Assembly (NCBI RefSeq): GCF_003149145.1
Contig: NZ_QGDQ01000007.1
Coordinates: forward strand, 1 to 64,000
Direction: 5' to 3'
DNA length: 64,000 nt
Source of the DNA: Quadrisphaera granulorum
GTDB lineage: Bacteria > Actinomycetota > Actinomycetes > Actinomycetales > Quadrisphaeraceae
The notes under the pieces were generated by a model, which searched no databases, was not told the DNA's origin, and saw only the letters and a list, made by a program, of their open reading frames with translations. Numbering within the stretch: position 1 is the first letter of the stretch; every line of letters begins with the position of its first letter. Shown here piece by piece: positions 7,910-17,001 of the stretch. Position numbers and translations under genes: made by a program.

Positions 7910-9178
7910 CTAGTTCAGGTGTGCGCTGGTCGCCCCGGGGAAGACCCACCGGCGCAGGAGCAGGAAGCGCAGGGCTGTGGCGACGACGTTGGCGAGCACC
8001 AGCACCGTCACCTCCACGGCGCGCGATGGGTCCGCCAGGGTGTGGAGCACCGCGAGCGCACCTGAGGTCAGCCCGAGCGCGGCGGCGAAGACGACGAGCC
8101 CTTGAGCGTGCGCCCGGACGAGGCCGCGTTGGCCGGTGACACCGAAAGTGAGTCGCCGGTTGGCTGCGGTGTTGACGAGCGCGGTCGCAAGCAACGCGAC
8201 GAGGTTGGCGGCCTGCGGGCCGACGGCGCCGCGCAGGAGCAGGTACAGCGCGAGGTAGGCGAGGGTGCTGGCGACACCGATGGCACCGAACCTCACGACC
8301 TGACCGAGCAACCCACGCGGAACCCCCGGCACCGTGGGCTCCAGCGGAGCGCGCCCGAGCTGGCGGCGCAGCGCCGCGAGCGGCAGGGCGCCGGTGGCGA
8401 AAGCACGGCCGAGGCGGAGGATGCCGCGGACATCGTCGGCGGCGGTGCGAAGGATGTCGACGCTGCTGTCGGGGTCGTCCACCCAGTCGACGGGCACCTC
8501 GGCGATCCGGGCGCCGGCGCGCTCCGCGAGCACGAGCAGCTCGGTGTCGAAGAACCAGCCGGTGTCTTCGACGAGCGGCAGGAGCTGCTCGGCGACGTCC
8601 TTGCGGATCGCCTTGAAGCCGCACTGCGCGTCGGTGAACCGGGCGCCCAGGCTGCGGCGCAGCAGCGCGTTGTACGAGCGGGAGATGAACTCCCGCTTCG
8701 GGCCGCGCACCACCCGGCTGCCGCGGGCCAGGCGCGAGCCGATGGCGATGTCAGAGTGACCCGAGATCAGGGGCGCGACCAGCGGGAGGAGCGCGGCGAG
8801 GTCGGTGGACAGGTCGACGTCCATATAGACGAGCACCGGCGCGTCGGAGGCCGACCACACGGCCTTGAGCGCTCGCCCGCGGCCCTTGGCTGGCAGGTGG
8901 ACGGCCACCACCTCGGGGATCGCCGCTTGCAGCGTGTCCGCGACCGCCGCGGTGGCGTCGGTGCTGGCGTTGTCGGCGATGGTGATGCGGAACGGGTACG
9001 GCAGCGCCCGGGTGAGGTGGGCGTGGAGGCGCCGCACGCAGGGCTCGAGGTCGTCCTCCTCGTTGAACACGGGGACGACGACGTCGAGCAGCGCGCGTCC
9101 CGGCGCCGCCACGAGCAGGCCGCGTGCGTTCTGCAGGGAGGGGCTGGGCGGGTTGCCGTCCAGCAGGAACGTCGTCAT
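7910..9178 (-). CDS. GT2 glycosyltransferase fused to a GtrA-like membrane domain
   Basis: 422 residues. The first about 240 form a DPM1/DolP-like GT2 domain: LDVVVPVFNEEDDLEPCV, then MDVDLSTDLAALLPL with the DxD metal/nucleotide site, and TDAQCGFKAIRKD. The last about 120 form a four-helix GtrA domain (LGQVVRFGAIGVASTLAYLAL to RFLLLRRWVF). Such enzymes charge a polyprenyl phosphate with a sugar and help flip it for a GT39/GT83-type transferase, and one is encoded directly upstream on the same strand. The ATG at 9178 is chosen over an upstream frame extension that lacks similarity. A copy of the GTGATCATGG element lies in the gap to the upstream gene. Confidence 0.88.
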   Translation of the reverse strand: MTTFLLDGNPPSPSLQNARGLLVAAPGRALLDVVVPVFNEEDDLEPCVRRLHAHLTRALPYPFRITIADNASTDATAAVADTLQAAIPEVVAVHLPAKGRGRALKAVWSASDAPVLVYMDVDLSTDLAALLPLVAPLISGHSDIAIGSRLARGSRVVRGPKREFISRSYNALLRRSLGARFTDAQCGFKAIRKDVAEQLLPLVEDTGWFFDTELLVLAERAGARIAEVPVDWVDDPDSSVDILRTAADDVRGILRLGRAFATGALPLAALRRQLGRAPLEPTVPGVPRGLLGQVVRFGAIGVASTLAYLALYLLLRGAVGPQAANLVALLATALVNTAANRRLTFGVTGQRGLVRAHAQGLVVFAAALGLTSGALAVLHTLADPSRAVEVTVLVLANVVATALRFLLLRRWVFPGATSAHLN

Positions 9179-9250
9179 GCACCGAGGTTCGGCGCTGCGC
9201 CTCGCGGGGCGGTGGAGGAACCCTGTGCTGCCCCTATGACTCACCCCCAC

Positions 9251-9290
9251 CGTGATCATGGACGTCCGCCACCCTCCCAGCGGCGAAGCG
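9251..9290. repeat. GTGATCATGG-type intergenic element (one arm)
   Basis: The stretch 9251-9275 matches the left arm of the hairpin at 14277 in 24 of 25 bases. It lies about 70 bases beyond the stop codon of the GT39 gene on the minus strand. A small GC hairpin (CGGCGAAGCGCCG) follows. No full second arm is present. Confidence 0.6.
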
Positions 9291-9346
9291 CCGGCCACCC
9301 CATGCAGGGATGACCGGCGCCCCGAGTGGCAACGCTCAGCGGCGAC

Positions 9347-11401
9347 TCACGAGCCGGCCGTGAGGTCGTAGACCGTCGTCGAGCCGACCGTCTGCGCCGT
9401 GAAGTTCGCCTCCACCCACGCGGTGATGGCCGCGGCCGTCCCCTGACCCTCCCCGCCGGTGCGCCCGGGGATGAAGTAGTGGATCTTCCCCTCCGTCACC
9501 CAGGCCTGGAACTGCTCCAGCGTCGGGGAGGCGTCGGTGCCGTTGAACCCGCCGATCGGCATCACCGACTCCTGCGTGGCCAGTTGGTAGCCCGCGGCGT
9601 TGTTCGCGCCGACGGTCGCGGCAACCCACCGGTACGAGCTGGCGTCGGCCTCGAGCAGCGCCACGAGCTCGGCGCTGGGCGTGCTGCCGTTGAGCAGACC
9701 CCCCATGCCCCCGGCCATCCCGCCCGGGCCACCCATCTCAGCCGTGCCCCCCGTCGCGGCGGCACCGCCGAACGCGCGACCGGCGCCGTCCGCCTGCGCT
9801 CCACCGAAGCCACCGGGCCGTCCCATACCGACGGGCCCTCCCACGGCGCCCGCGACGGTCGGGCCGGCGGAGACGATCGAGCCGGTGTGAGCAGTGCTCA
9901 CGGTTTGGACCGTGTACGCGAGCGGCCCCGCCAGCGACGCCGCCAGCGCCACTCCCGCCGCGGCCTTGGTCAGCGACGGACGCACCGCCGTCGCCACCAG
10001 CCCGACGGCGGCAACCAGGCCCGCAACCAGCACCACCCACGACAGCCACGGCACGAAGTCGGCGCTGCGCGAGAGCAGCACGAACGACCACACCGCCGTC
10101 GTCGCCGTCGCCACGGCCAACGCCCCCAGGGCCAGCGGCTGCGACCGGCGAGACCACAGCAGCGACACCGTCACACCCACCAGCGCCGCGACCGCGGGCG
10201 CCAGCGCCACGCTGTAGTAGGCGTGGATGATCCCCGACATGAAGCTGAAGGTGAGTCCGGTGACCAGCAGCCAGCTCAACCACAGCACCACCTGGGCACG
10301 CTGACCGTCGCCGCGCGGCTGACGCCGCAGCAGCACGAGCGCCACCACGGCCATCAGCAGCGCGCCCGGGATGAGCCAGGCGATCTGCCCGCCGAACTCG
10401 GCGGTGAACAGCCGGGTGATGCCGGTCTCGCCCCACATGCTGCCGCCGGCGCCACCTGCACCCCCACCGAACCCGCCACCGACCGACCCGGTCTCCTCAC
10501 CGGTCAGCCGTCCGAGCCCGTTGTAGCCGAGCGTCAGCCCGAGGAAGCTGTTGTCGGTCGAGCCGCCGATGTACGGCCGCGACGCGGCGGGCCACAGCTC
10601 CACCAGCGCGACCCACCACCCGGCCGTCACGAGCAGCGCGGCACCGGCGGCGAGCAGCTGCACCACTCGCCGCCCCACGCGGGGCGGCCCGAACGCCAGG
10701 TACGTCACCGCCAGCGCCGGCACCACGAGGAAGACCTGCAGCTGCTTGGTGAGGAAGCCCAGCCCGATGAGCGCCCCGGCCGCCACCAGCCATCGCGTCC
10801 GCCCGTGCTCGAGTGCCCGCAGCACGGTGTACGCCGCAAGCGTCATGAGCAGCACGAGCAGCGCGTCGGGGTTGTTGAACCGGAACATCAGCGCGGCCAC
10901 GGGGGTGAGGAGCAGGACGACGCCGGACAGCAACGCCGCGGCCGCACTGAAGTGCCGTCGCACCGCGGCGTACAGGACGCCGATCGTCGCCACGCCCACG
11001 AGCGCCTGCGGCACGAGGATCGACCAGCTCGACAACCCGAAGATCCTCACTGACAGCGCCATCACCCACAGCGACGCCGGGGGCTTGTCGACGGTGATGC
11101 TGTTCCCTGCGTCGGAGCTGCCGAAGAGGAACGCCTTCCAGCTCACCGACCCGGCCTGCACGGCCGCGGAGTAGAAGGAGTTGGCCCACCCCGAGGCGCC
11201 CAGCCCGACCAGGTAGGCCACCGCTGCGGCGACCAGCAGCCCCGCCAGCGCGGGGCGCTCCCAGGCTGGTCCGCCGTCGCGGCGCTCGGTCCACCAGGAC
11301 CGAGACCACGGACGACGGCGCGGGCCGGTTTCTGCGACGCCCGGGCTCCTGTCCAGCGGCGGAGCGTCCCCGGAGCTGGCGGCGGTGTAGCTCATGCTCA
11401 T
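9347..11401 (-). CDS. GT39/ArnT-like polyprenyl-phosphate-sugar transferase (PMT_2)
   Basis: 684-residue polytopic membrane protein. After a cytosolic N-terminus the first helix and first loop contain the family features (WANSFYSAAVQAG, ITVDKPPASLWVM, with the Asp of DKPP conserved). About ten further helices follow, including GFLTKQLQVFLVVPALAV. Two Gly-rich inserts, after GEETGSVGGGFG and around GGPVGMGRPGG, precede a C-terminal extracytoplasmic domain ending AWVEANFTAQTVGSTTVYDL. The protein likely transfers a sugar from polyprenyl phosphate, supplied by the GT2-GtrA neighbour, to a cell-wall acceptor. The start is ATG 11401 or, two codons on, 11395. Confidence 0.87.
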   Translation of the reverse strand: MSMSYTAASSGDAPPLDRSPGVAETGPRRRPWSRSWWTERRDGGPAWERPALAGLLVAAAVAYLVGLGASGWANSFYSAAVQAGSVSWKAFLFGSSDAGNSITVDKPPASLWVMALSVRIFGLSSWSILVPQALVGVATIGVLYAAVRRHFSAAAALLSGVVLLLTPVAALMFRFNNPDALLVLLMTLAAYTVLRALEHGRTRWLVAAGALIGLGFLTKQLQVFLVVPALAVTYLAFGPPRVGRRVVQLLAAGAALLVTAGWWVALVELWPAASRPYIGGSTDNSFLGLTLGYNGLGRLTGEETGSVGGGFGGGAGGAGGSMWGETGITRLFTAEFGGQIAWLIPGALLMAVVALVLLRRQPRGDGQRAQVVLWLSWLLVTGLTFSFMSGIIHAYYSVALAPAVAALVGVTVSLLWSRRSQPLALGALAVATATTAVWSFVLLSRSADFVPWLSWVVLVAGLVAAVGLVATAVRPSLTKAAAGVALAASLAGPLAYTVQTVSTAHTGSIVSAGPTVAGAVGGPVGMGRPGGFGGAQADGAGRAFGGAAATGGTAEMGGPGGMAGGMGGLLNGSTPSAELVALLEADASSYRWVAATVGANNAAGYQLATQESVMPIGGFNGTDASPTLEQFQAWVTEGKIHYFIPGRTGGEGQGTAAAITAWVEANFTAQTVGSTTVYDLTAGS

Positions 11402-11544
11402 GCCCTGAGCGTCGGTGCGACCGCTGGGGCACGTCCCCCGCGATCCTGTGGGCGAGCTATGGAGCACCGAGCGCTGGCCATCGTGCACGCGATGCCCGCA
11501 CGCCACCGCCTCCTGCGATCCTTTGGCATCGAAAGGTGATGATC

Positions 11545-11808
11545 ATGACTTTCATCAAGGGAACCATCCCGGACACTCCCGAGACCCTGGCTGCTGCTGC
11601 ACTGGCCGAGTCCGAGGACACCGAGTGGCATGTGGTCTCGAGCGACGACGAGATGGTCGAGCTACGCCAAGCCCAGCAGCGCCTGGACGAGTCCGTTGCA
11701 GCAGCTCGTGCTGCAGGACGCCCCTGGGAGAGCGTCGCTGTCGCGACGGGCATGACGCGCCAGGGCGCCACCAAGCGTTGGTCACAGCTCACGCGCTCCG
11801 CCAGCTGA
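11545..11808 (+). CDS. Small HTH-like protein, unknown function
   Basis: 87 residues. GAAAGG eight bases before the ATG at 11545 favours this start; a GTG at 11536 and an ATG at 11539 are too close to it. The acidic N-terminal half (ESEDTEWHVVSSDDEMVEL) is followed by a helix (RQAQQRLDESVAAARAAG) and a C-terminal helix-turn-helix-like end, PWESVAVATGMTRQGATKRWSQ, of the type seen in small actinobacterial DNA-binding proteins. It sits alone between the glycosyltransferase (divergent) and the histidine kinase gene (convergent). No partner is evident. Confidence 0.65.
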   Translation: MTFIKGTIPDTPETLAAAALAESEDTEWHVVSSDDEMVELRQAQQRLDESVAAARAAGRPWESVAVATGMTRQGATKRWSQLTRSAS

Positions 11809-11818
11809 CGAGGCGCTG

Positions 11819-13432
11819 TTACACGCTGACGACGGGCAGCGTCACGAGGAACGCGGTCTGCCCGGGGCGGCTGGTCACGTCGACACTGCCGCCGCTGGAC
11901 GCGACGATCGCCTGCACGATCGACAACCCCAGACCGCTGCTGCCCGCAGCCCTCGACCGGGACCCGTCGCCGCGGGTGAACCTATCGAAGACGTGCGGCA
12001 GCAGCTCGACGGGGATGCCGGGTCCGTCATCGAGCACGGACAGCACCACGCGGCCGGGCGTCGTCGTCGCCAGTCCTGCGGTGACGGTGGTTCCCGGCGG
12101 CGTGTGCGTGCGGGCGTTGGCCAGCAGGTTCACCACCACCTGCTGCAAACGGGCCGCGTCACCGATGACCTCGACGGGCTCGTCGGGCAGGTCCAGGCGC
12201 CAGGTGTGGTCGCGGCCGACGGCGGAGGCGTCGCTGACGGCGTCGAGGAGCAGGCGCGTCAGGTCGACCACCGCGGTCTCCAACGGCCGGCCGGCATCGA
12301 GACGCGCCAGCAGCAGCAGGTCTTCGACCAGGCCCGTCATGCGCTTCGCCTCCGACTCCACACGCCCCAGCGCATGCGCCGCGTCGGGTGGCAGCGCGGC
12401 GGGGTCACGGTTGACGAGCTCGGCGTACCCGCGGATGGAGGCCAGCGGCGTGCGCAGCTCGTGGCTGGCGTCGGCGACGAACTGGCGCACCTGCAGCTCG
12501 CTGGCGTGGCGGGCCGACAGCGCCGAGCCGACGCGGGTGAGCAGGGTGTTCAGCGCCGCACCGACCTGGCCGACCTCGGTGCGCCGGTCGGTATCACGCG
12601 CAGGCACACGCACGGCGAGATCCACCTCACCGCGGTCCAGCGGCATGCCGCTGACCTGTGAGGCGGTCGCCGCGACCCGCTGCAGGGGCCGCAGGGAGCG
12701 GCGGACGACGACGGCGGCCGCCAGCCCCGCCAGCACCATCGCGAGGACGGCGACGGCCAGCTCCACCGCCACCAGCCGGCGCTGCGTGCCCTCCAGCCCA
12801 GCCAGCGGGACACCCGTCACGAGGACACCATCCTCAGAACCAGCGGTGACACCGACGACGCGATACGTACCCAGCGAACCCACGTGGACGGTGCGGGGGA
12901 CGCCGTCGCCAGCGACGTCGGCGAGAGCGGCGGCGTCGGCGCTGCTGACGGTGGTCGGGCAGAAGCCGACCAGCGCGGCGGCGGCCATCACGCTGCCGTC
13001 CGCGGTGCGCGCGGCGAGCGTGCCCGGCGCCTGCCCCGGCGCCAGCAGGAAGCCGATGCCCGACGCCGCTGCCTCCTCCTCGACCGTGGAGGTGGGGCAG
13101 CGGCCCAGCTCTCTGTCCTGACCTTCGCCTCCCCGCTGGTTCGGATCCTGGGGCGGTTGCTGGAAGGAGCGGAACCGGAAAGCATCACCCGCGAAGGGAG
13201 CGCGCTCAGCGGAGGCGACGAGCTGCGCGTCCAGCTGGGACAGCTGGAGCTGGCGCAGCGCGACGACGGTCGCCGTCCCCACCACCGCGCAGACCACCGC
13301 CACCAGACCCACGAGCGCCACGACGAGCTGCGTCCGCAACGACCACGCGCTCAGCGACCACGCCCCGCCTCCCGTCGGCGGCCCCGGCGGAGTGATCGAT
13401 GAAGTCACTGGTGAAGTCACTGGTGACGTCAC
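11819..13432 (-). CDS. Membrane sensor histidine kinase
   Basis: 537 residues. One transmembrane helix near 34-55 (LVVALVGLVAVVCAVVG), an extracytoplasmic sensor of about 160 residues, a second helix (ELAVAVLAMVLAGLAAAVVV), a HAMP segment, then HisKA with the phospho-acceptor H324 in ASHELRTPL. The ATPase has N (VVNLLANARTHT), G1 (DDGPGIP), F and G2 (SSGLGLSI) boxes. The start is set at a GTG that overlaps the regulator stop codon by 4 bases. The first codons lie in three near-identical 12-base repeats, each with an in-frame GTG, so the exact start is uncertain. It pairs with the adjacent response regulator; the stimulus is unknown. Confidence 0.9.
   Translation of the reverse strand: MTSPVTSPVTSSITPPGPPTGGGAWSLSAWSLRTQLVVALVGLVAVVCAVVGTATVVALRQLQLSQLDAQLVASAERAPFAGDAFRFRSFQQPPQDPNQRGGEGQDRELGRCPTSTVEEEAAASGIGFLLAPGQAPGTLAARTADGSVMAAAALVGFCPTTVSSADAAALADVAGDGVPRTVHVGSLGTYRVVGVTAGSEDGVLVTGVPLAGLEGTQRRLVAVELAVAVLAMVLAGLAAAVVVRRSLRPLQRVAATASQVSGMPLDRGEVDLAVRVPARDTDRRTEVGQVGAALNTLLTRVGSALSARHASELQVRQFVADASHELRTPLASIRGYAELVNRDPAALPPDAAHALGRVESEAKRMTGLVEDLLLLARLDAGRPLETAVVDLTRLLLDAVSDASAVGRDHTWRLDLPDEPVEVIGDAARLQQVVVNLLANARTHTPPGTTVTAGLATTTPGRVVLSVLDDGPGIPVELLPHVFDRFTRGDGSRSRAAGSSGLGLSIVQAIVASSGGSVDVTSRPGQTAFLVTLPVVSV
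13396..13432. repeat. 12-bp tandem repeats at the kinase start
   Basis: On the minus strand the unit GTGACTTCACCA, with small variants, recurs three times and encodes VTSP-VTSP-VTSS. Each copy has an in-frame GTG, so changes in copy number would keep the frame and alter only the N-terminus. Confidence 0.6.
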
Positions 13433-14151
13433 TGGGCAGGCTTGAGCACGTACCCGACTCCGCGCACCGTGTGGATCATCGGAGGGCGGCCGGCGTCGAC
13501 CTTCTTGCGCAGGTAGGAGACGTACAGCTCCACCACGTTGGCCTGCCCGCCGAAGTCGTAGTTCCACACCCGGTCGAGGATGTGCGCCTTGCTGAGCACC
13601 TTGCGGGGGTTGCGCATGAGCAGGCGCAGCAGCTCGAACTCGGTGGCTGTCAGCGTGATCTCGTCGTCGCCACGGAACACCTCGTGCCCCTCCTCGTCCA
13701 TGGTGAGGTCGCCCACCACGAGCCGGGGGTCCTCGCGGCGGGCGACCACGCCCGTGCGCCGCACCAGTCCCCGCAGCCGGGCGATGACCTCCTCGAGGCT
13801 GAACGGCTTGGTCACGTAGTCATCTCCGCCCGCGCGGATGCCGGCGATGCGGTCTTCCACCGAGTCCCTCGCGGTGAGGAACAGCACGGGGACGTCGGGG
13901 GCCTCCTCCCGCAGGCGGCGCAGCAGGGTCAGTCCGTCGACGTCGGGGAGCATGACATCGAGGACGACGACGTCGGGCCGCAGCTCGTGCGCCTCCTTGA
14001 CCGCCGACGCGCCGTCTCCAGCCGAGCGGACCTGCCAGCCCTCGTAGCGCAGGGCCATGGCCACCAGGTCGGCCAGCTGCGGCTCGTCGTCGACGACGAG
14101 CGCGCGCAGAGGGCTCCCGTCCGCGCGGACGAGGGTGTCGGTGGTGGTCAT
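13429..14151 (-). CDS. OmpR/PhoB-family response regulator
   Basis: 240 residues: receiver domain (LRALVVDDEPQLADLVAMAL, phospho-acceptor D65 in LDVMLP, Lys in YVTKPFS) followed by a winged-helix domain (EITLTATEFELLRLLMRNP, YLRKKVDAGRPPMIHTVRGVGY). It is the partner of the overlapping kinase downstream. The start is ATG 14151; ribosome site similarity is weak. The pair sits on the same strand as the two glycosyltransferase genes, an arrangement seen elsewhere in actinobacteria, so cell-surface glycosylation is a possible target (inference). Confidence 0.92.
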   Translation of the reverse strand: MTTTDTLVRADGSPLRALVVDDEPQLADLVAMALRYEGWQVRSAGDGASAVKEAHELRPDVVVLDVMLPDVDGLTLLRRLREEAPDVPVLFLTARDSVEDRIAGIRAGGDDYVTKPFSLEEVIARLRGLVRRTGVVARREDPRLVVGDLTMDEEGHEVFRGDDEITLTATEFELLRLLMRNPRKVLSKAHILDRVWNYDFGGQANVVELYVSYLRKKVDAGRPPMIHTVRGVGYVLKPAQ

Positions 14152-14276
14152 GAGGTCAGTGTCGGTCGCGGCGGGCGCTCGTGTCTGGGCGCGTGCTGTG
14201 TGCGACCTATGAGCGGCGCCACCTGGCAGGGGCACCACCACCGACCAGTCCCCCGACGACGCGACCACCACCTGAA

Positions 14277-14332
14277 CTCCGTGATCATGGGCGTCCGCCA
14301 CCCTGAGGTGGCGGACGCCCATGATCACGGAG
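14277..14332. terminator. 26-bp perfect hairpin, GTGATCATGG family
   Basis: Bases 14277-14302 and 14307-14332 are exact reverse complements around the 4-base loop CTGA. The arm begins CTCCGTGATCATGGGC. It lies about 40-95 bases beyond the IclR stop codon on the minus strand and upstream of the response regulator, so it should end IclR transcription. Confidence 0.75.
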
Positions 14333-14372
14333 GGTGTTGGGTCAGCGGTAGGCGACTCGACCAGCCCGCCCC

Positions 14373-15140
14373 TCACTGCCCCGCGCGACCACCGAGGCGA
14401 CGGCCCACTTCGGCCGCCGTACGCCGTACCCGCTCGGCGAGTGCGGTCAGCTGCACCTCGTCGAGCGCATCGGAGGCGAAGGTGACGGCTACCGCCGCCA
14501 CGGGGTGGTCGAGGTGGTCGAGCACCGCCACCGCGACCGACGAGAAACCGGGCGTGACCTCGCCCTCCTCGGTGGCCATTCCGAGCCGCCTCGTGCGCAC
14601 CAGGAGGGCCCGCAGCTCGGTGATGGTCGTCGGACCGGCGCCGTGCCGGGTGACGAACGCCGACGCGTCGGGAAACAGGGCACGCACCTGAGCGTCCGGC
14701 AGGGCCGCGAGCATCGACCTCCCGCTGGCCGTCAGGTGCGCCGGCAGGCGCACCCCGACGTCGGAGACGAGCCTCGGCTGGCCCGGCGCCCGCTCCTCGA
14801 TGACGTAGACCACGTCGCGGCCGTGCATCACGGCCAGGTGGGAGTTGTGGCGGCAGCGGTCGGCGAGAGCCGTCAGCGGCGTCCGCGCGATGCGCTGCAG
14901 CGGCACCTGCCGGTCGTAGCCGGAGCCGAGCTCGTAGGCAGCCAGGCCCAGGCCGTAGCGGCCCTCCTCCGGCAGGTGCGTGACGAACCCGTCACGCACC
15001 AGCGTGTCCAGCAGGTGGTAGGTCGTCGAGCGCGGGAGGCCGACGTCACGGCTGATGACCCCCGCCTGCACCGGCCCGCTCTGCTGCGACAGGTAGCGCA
15101 GCACCGCGAGGGCCTTCGCTGCCGCTGGGACCACAGCCAC
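14373..15140 (-). CDS. IclR-family regulator, probable hut repressor
   Basis: 255 residues from a GTG start. N-terminal winged HTH (ALAVLRYLSQQSGPVQAGVISRD, then LPRSTTYHLLDTL) and C-terminal effector domain (SHLAVMHGRDVVYVIEE, LPAHLTASGRSMLAALP, GEVTPGFSSVAVAVLD). It is divergent from hutU. The 148-base gap holds a perfect 14-bp palindrome, a likely operator for both promoters. Urocanate or histidine would be the expected inducer (inference). Confidence 0.87.
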   Translation of the reverse strand: MAVVPAAAKALAVLRYLSQQSGPVQAGVISRDVGLPRSTTYHLLDTLVRDGFVTHLPEEGRYGLGLAAYELGSGYDRQVPLQRIARTPLTALADRCRHNSHLAVMHGRDVVYVIEERAPGQPRLVSDVGVRLPAHLTASGRSMLAALPDAQVRALFPDASAFVTRHGAGPTTITELRALLVRTRRLGMATEEGEVTPGFSSVAVAVLDHLDHPVAAVAVTFASDALDEVQLTALAERVRRTAAEVGRRLGGRAGQ

Positions 15141-15152
15141 GCGGGGACACTA

Positions 15153-15166
15153 TCTCGGATCCGAGA
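15153..15166. promoter_or_regulatory. Candidate IclR operator, hut promoter
   Basis: TCTCGGATCCGAGA is a perfect 14-bp palindrome 13 bases upstream of the IclR start and 123 bases upstream of hutU, in the only non-coding gap between them. Confidence 0.55.
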
Positions 15167-15288
15167 CAGCAGTGCCGGGTGACGGGTACCGCACGAGGGT
15201 GGCCTTCCGCTCCGATGGAGCCATGCCCGCCAGCACCCCCGCCGTCGTCGCCCTGCACTGACCATCCCCCCTGCCGAAAGGAACCGCC

Positions 15289-17001
15289 ATGACCGGACCA
15301 CGCGCCGTCAGCGCCCCCCGCGGCACCCGGCTGACCGCCAAGAGCTGGCAGACCGAGGCACCGCTGCGGATGCTCATGAACAACCTCGACCCGGAGGTCG
15401 CCGAGCGTCCCGAAGACCTCGTCGTCTACGGCGGCACCGGCAAGGCCGCCCGGAACTGGGCCAGCTACGACGCGATCGTCGCGGCCCTGACCCGACTGGA
15501 GGACGACGAGACCCTCCTCGTCCAGTCCGGCAAGCCCGTCGGGGTCTTCCGCACGAACACCTGGGCGCCCCGGGTGCTGCTGGCCAACTCCAACCTCGTC
15601 GGCGACTGGGCCACGTGGCCGGAGTTCCGCCGCCTCGAGGCCGAGGGCCTGATGATGTACGGCCAGATGACCGCCGGGTCGTGGATCTACATCGGCACCC
15701 AGGGCATCCTCCAGGGCACCTACGAGACCTTCGCCGCCGTCGCCCGCCAACACTTCGGCGGCACCCTCGCCGGCACCCTGACCGTGACCGCCGGCTGCGG
15801 CGGCATGGGCGGCGCGCAGCCCCTCGCGGTCACGCTCAACGAAGGCGCCGTCCTCATCGTCGACATCGACGAGACGCGCCTGCGGCGTCGGGCGTCCAAG
15901 CGCTACCTCGACGAAGTCACCACCGACCTCGACGACGCCCTCACCCGCGTGCTGGCCGCCAAGGCCGAGCGTCGCGCGCTGTCGGTGGGGCTGATCGGCA
16001 ACGCCGCAGAGGTGCTGCCCGAGCTGCTGCGCCGGCAGCACGCGGGCGAGTTCGTCGTCGACGTCGTCACCGACCAGACCTCCGCGCACGACCCGCTCTC
16101 CTACCTCCCCCTCGGCGTGGCCCTGGAGGACCGGCACCTGGAGGCCGAGAAGGACCCGGCCGAGTACACCCGCCGCGCCCAGGCCGCGATGGCCGCGCAC
16201 GTCGAGGCCATGGTTGGGTTCGCCGACGCGGGCGCCGTCGTCTTTGACTACGGCAACTCCATCCGCGACGAGGCCCGCCTCGGCGGCTGCGAACGCGCCT
16301 TCTCCTTCCCGGGCTTCGTGCCCGCCTACATCCGCCCGCAGTTCTGCGAGGGCCGCGGCCCCTTCCGCTGGGTGGCCCTGTCCGGGGACCCGGCCGACAT
16401 CGCCGCCACCGACGAGGCGATCCTCGAGCTCTTCCCCGACGACGTCGACCTGCACCGCTGGATCCGCGCCGCCCAGGAGCGCGTGGAGTTCGAGGGGCTC
16501 CCGGCGCGCATCTGCTGGCTCGGGTACGGCGAGCGCGCCCGTGCAGGCGTGCGCTTCAACGAGCTGGTGGCCGAGGGGAAGGTCTCCGCGCCGATCGTCA
16601 TCGGCCGTGACCACCTCGACTCCGGCTCCGTGGCCTCCCCCTACCGCGAGACCGAGGCGATGGCGGACGGCTCCGACGCCATCGCCGACTGGCCGATCCT
16701 CAACGCCCTGCTCAATACCGCCTCCGGAGCCACGTGGGTGTCCCTGCACCACGGCGGCGGGGTCGGCATCGGGCGCAGCATCCACGCCGGTCAGGTCTCC
16801 GTCGCCGACGGCACCCAGCTGGCAGCCGAGAAGCTCACCCGCCTGCTCACCAACGACCCGGGCATGGGCGTGATCCGCCACGTCGACGCCGGGTACGAGC
16901 GCGCCGACGAGGTGGCCCGCGAGCGCGGCGTGCGGATCCCGATGTGGGAGACCGGCGCCTCTGAGGGGCCGGACAGCGGGTCAGACGGCGGGGCCGCCTG
17001 A
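15289..17001 (+). CDS. hutU: Urocanate hydratase
   Basis: 570 residues, normal length. The enzyme hydrates urocanate to imidazolonepropionate using tightly bound NAD+ (step 2 of histidine breakdown). Signature stretches: [12 protein letters not shown] near the N-terminus, [36 protein letters not shown] (NAD site), and [15 protein letters not shown] with the family's conserved Cys (C353). The ATG at 15289 follows AAAGGA. It is the first gene of a tight four-gene operon; hutF begins on the base after its stop codon. Confidence 0.97.
   Translation: MTGPRAVSAPRGTRLTAKSWQTEAPLRMLMNNLDPEVAERPEDLVVYGGTGKAARNWASYDAIVAALTRLEDDETLLVQSGKPVGVFRTNTWAPRVLLANSNLVGDWATWPEFRRLEAEGLMMYGQMTAGSWIYIGTQGILQGTYETFAAVARQHFGGTLAGTLTVTAGCGGMGGAQPLAVTLNEGAVLIVDIDETRLRRRASKRYLDEVTTDLDDALTRVLAAKAERRALSVGLIGNAAEVLPELLRRQHAGEFVVDVVTDQTSAHDPLSYLPLGVALEDRHLEAEKDPAEYTRRAQAAMAAHVEAMVGFADAGAVVFDYGNSIRDEARLGGCERAFSFPGFVPAYIRPQFCEGRGPFRWVALSGDPADIAATDEAILELFPDDVDLHRWIRAAQERVEFEGLPARICWLGYGERARAGVRFNELVAEGKVSAPIVIGRDHLDSGSVASPYRETEAMADGSDAIADWPILNALLNTASGATWVSLHHGGGVGIGRSIHAGQVSVADGTQLAAEKLTRLLTNDPGMGVIRHVDAGYERADEVARERGVRIPMWETGASEGPDSGSDGGAA

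Noticed and set aside
9326-11053. 575-codon plus-strand open frame opposite the GT39 gene
   Set aside because: Arg/Gln/His-rich shadow without domain features.
15046-16881. 611-codon minus-strand open frame opposite hutU
   Set aside because: Antisense to a canonical urocanate hydratase; no ribosome site and biased composition typical of a shadow.
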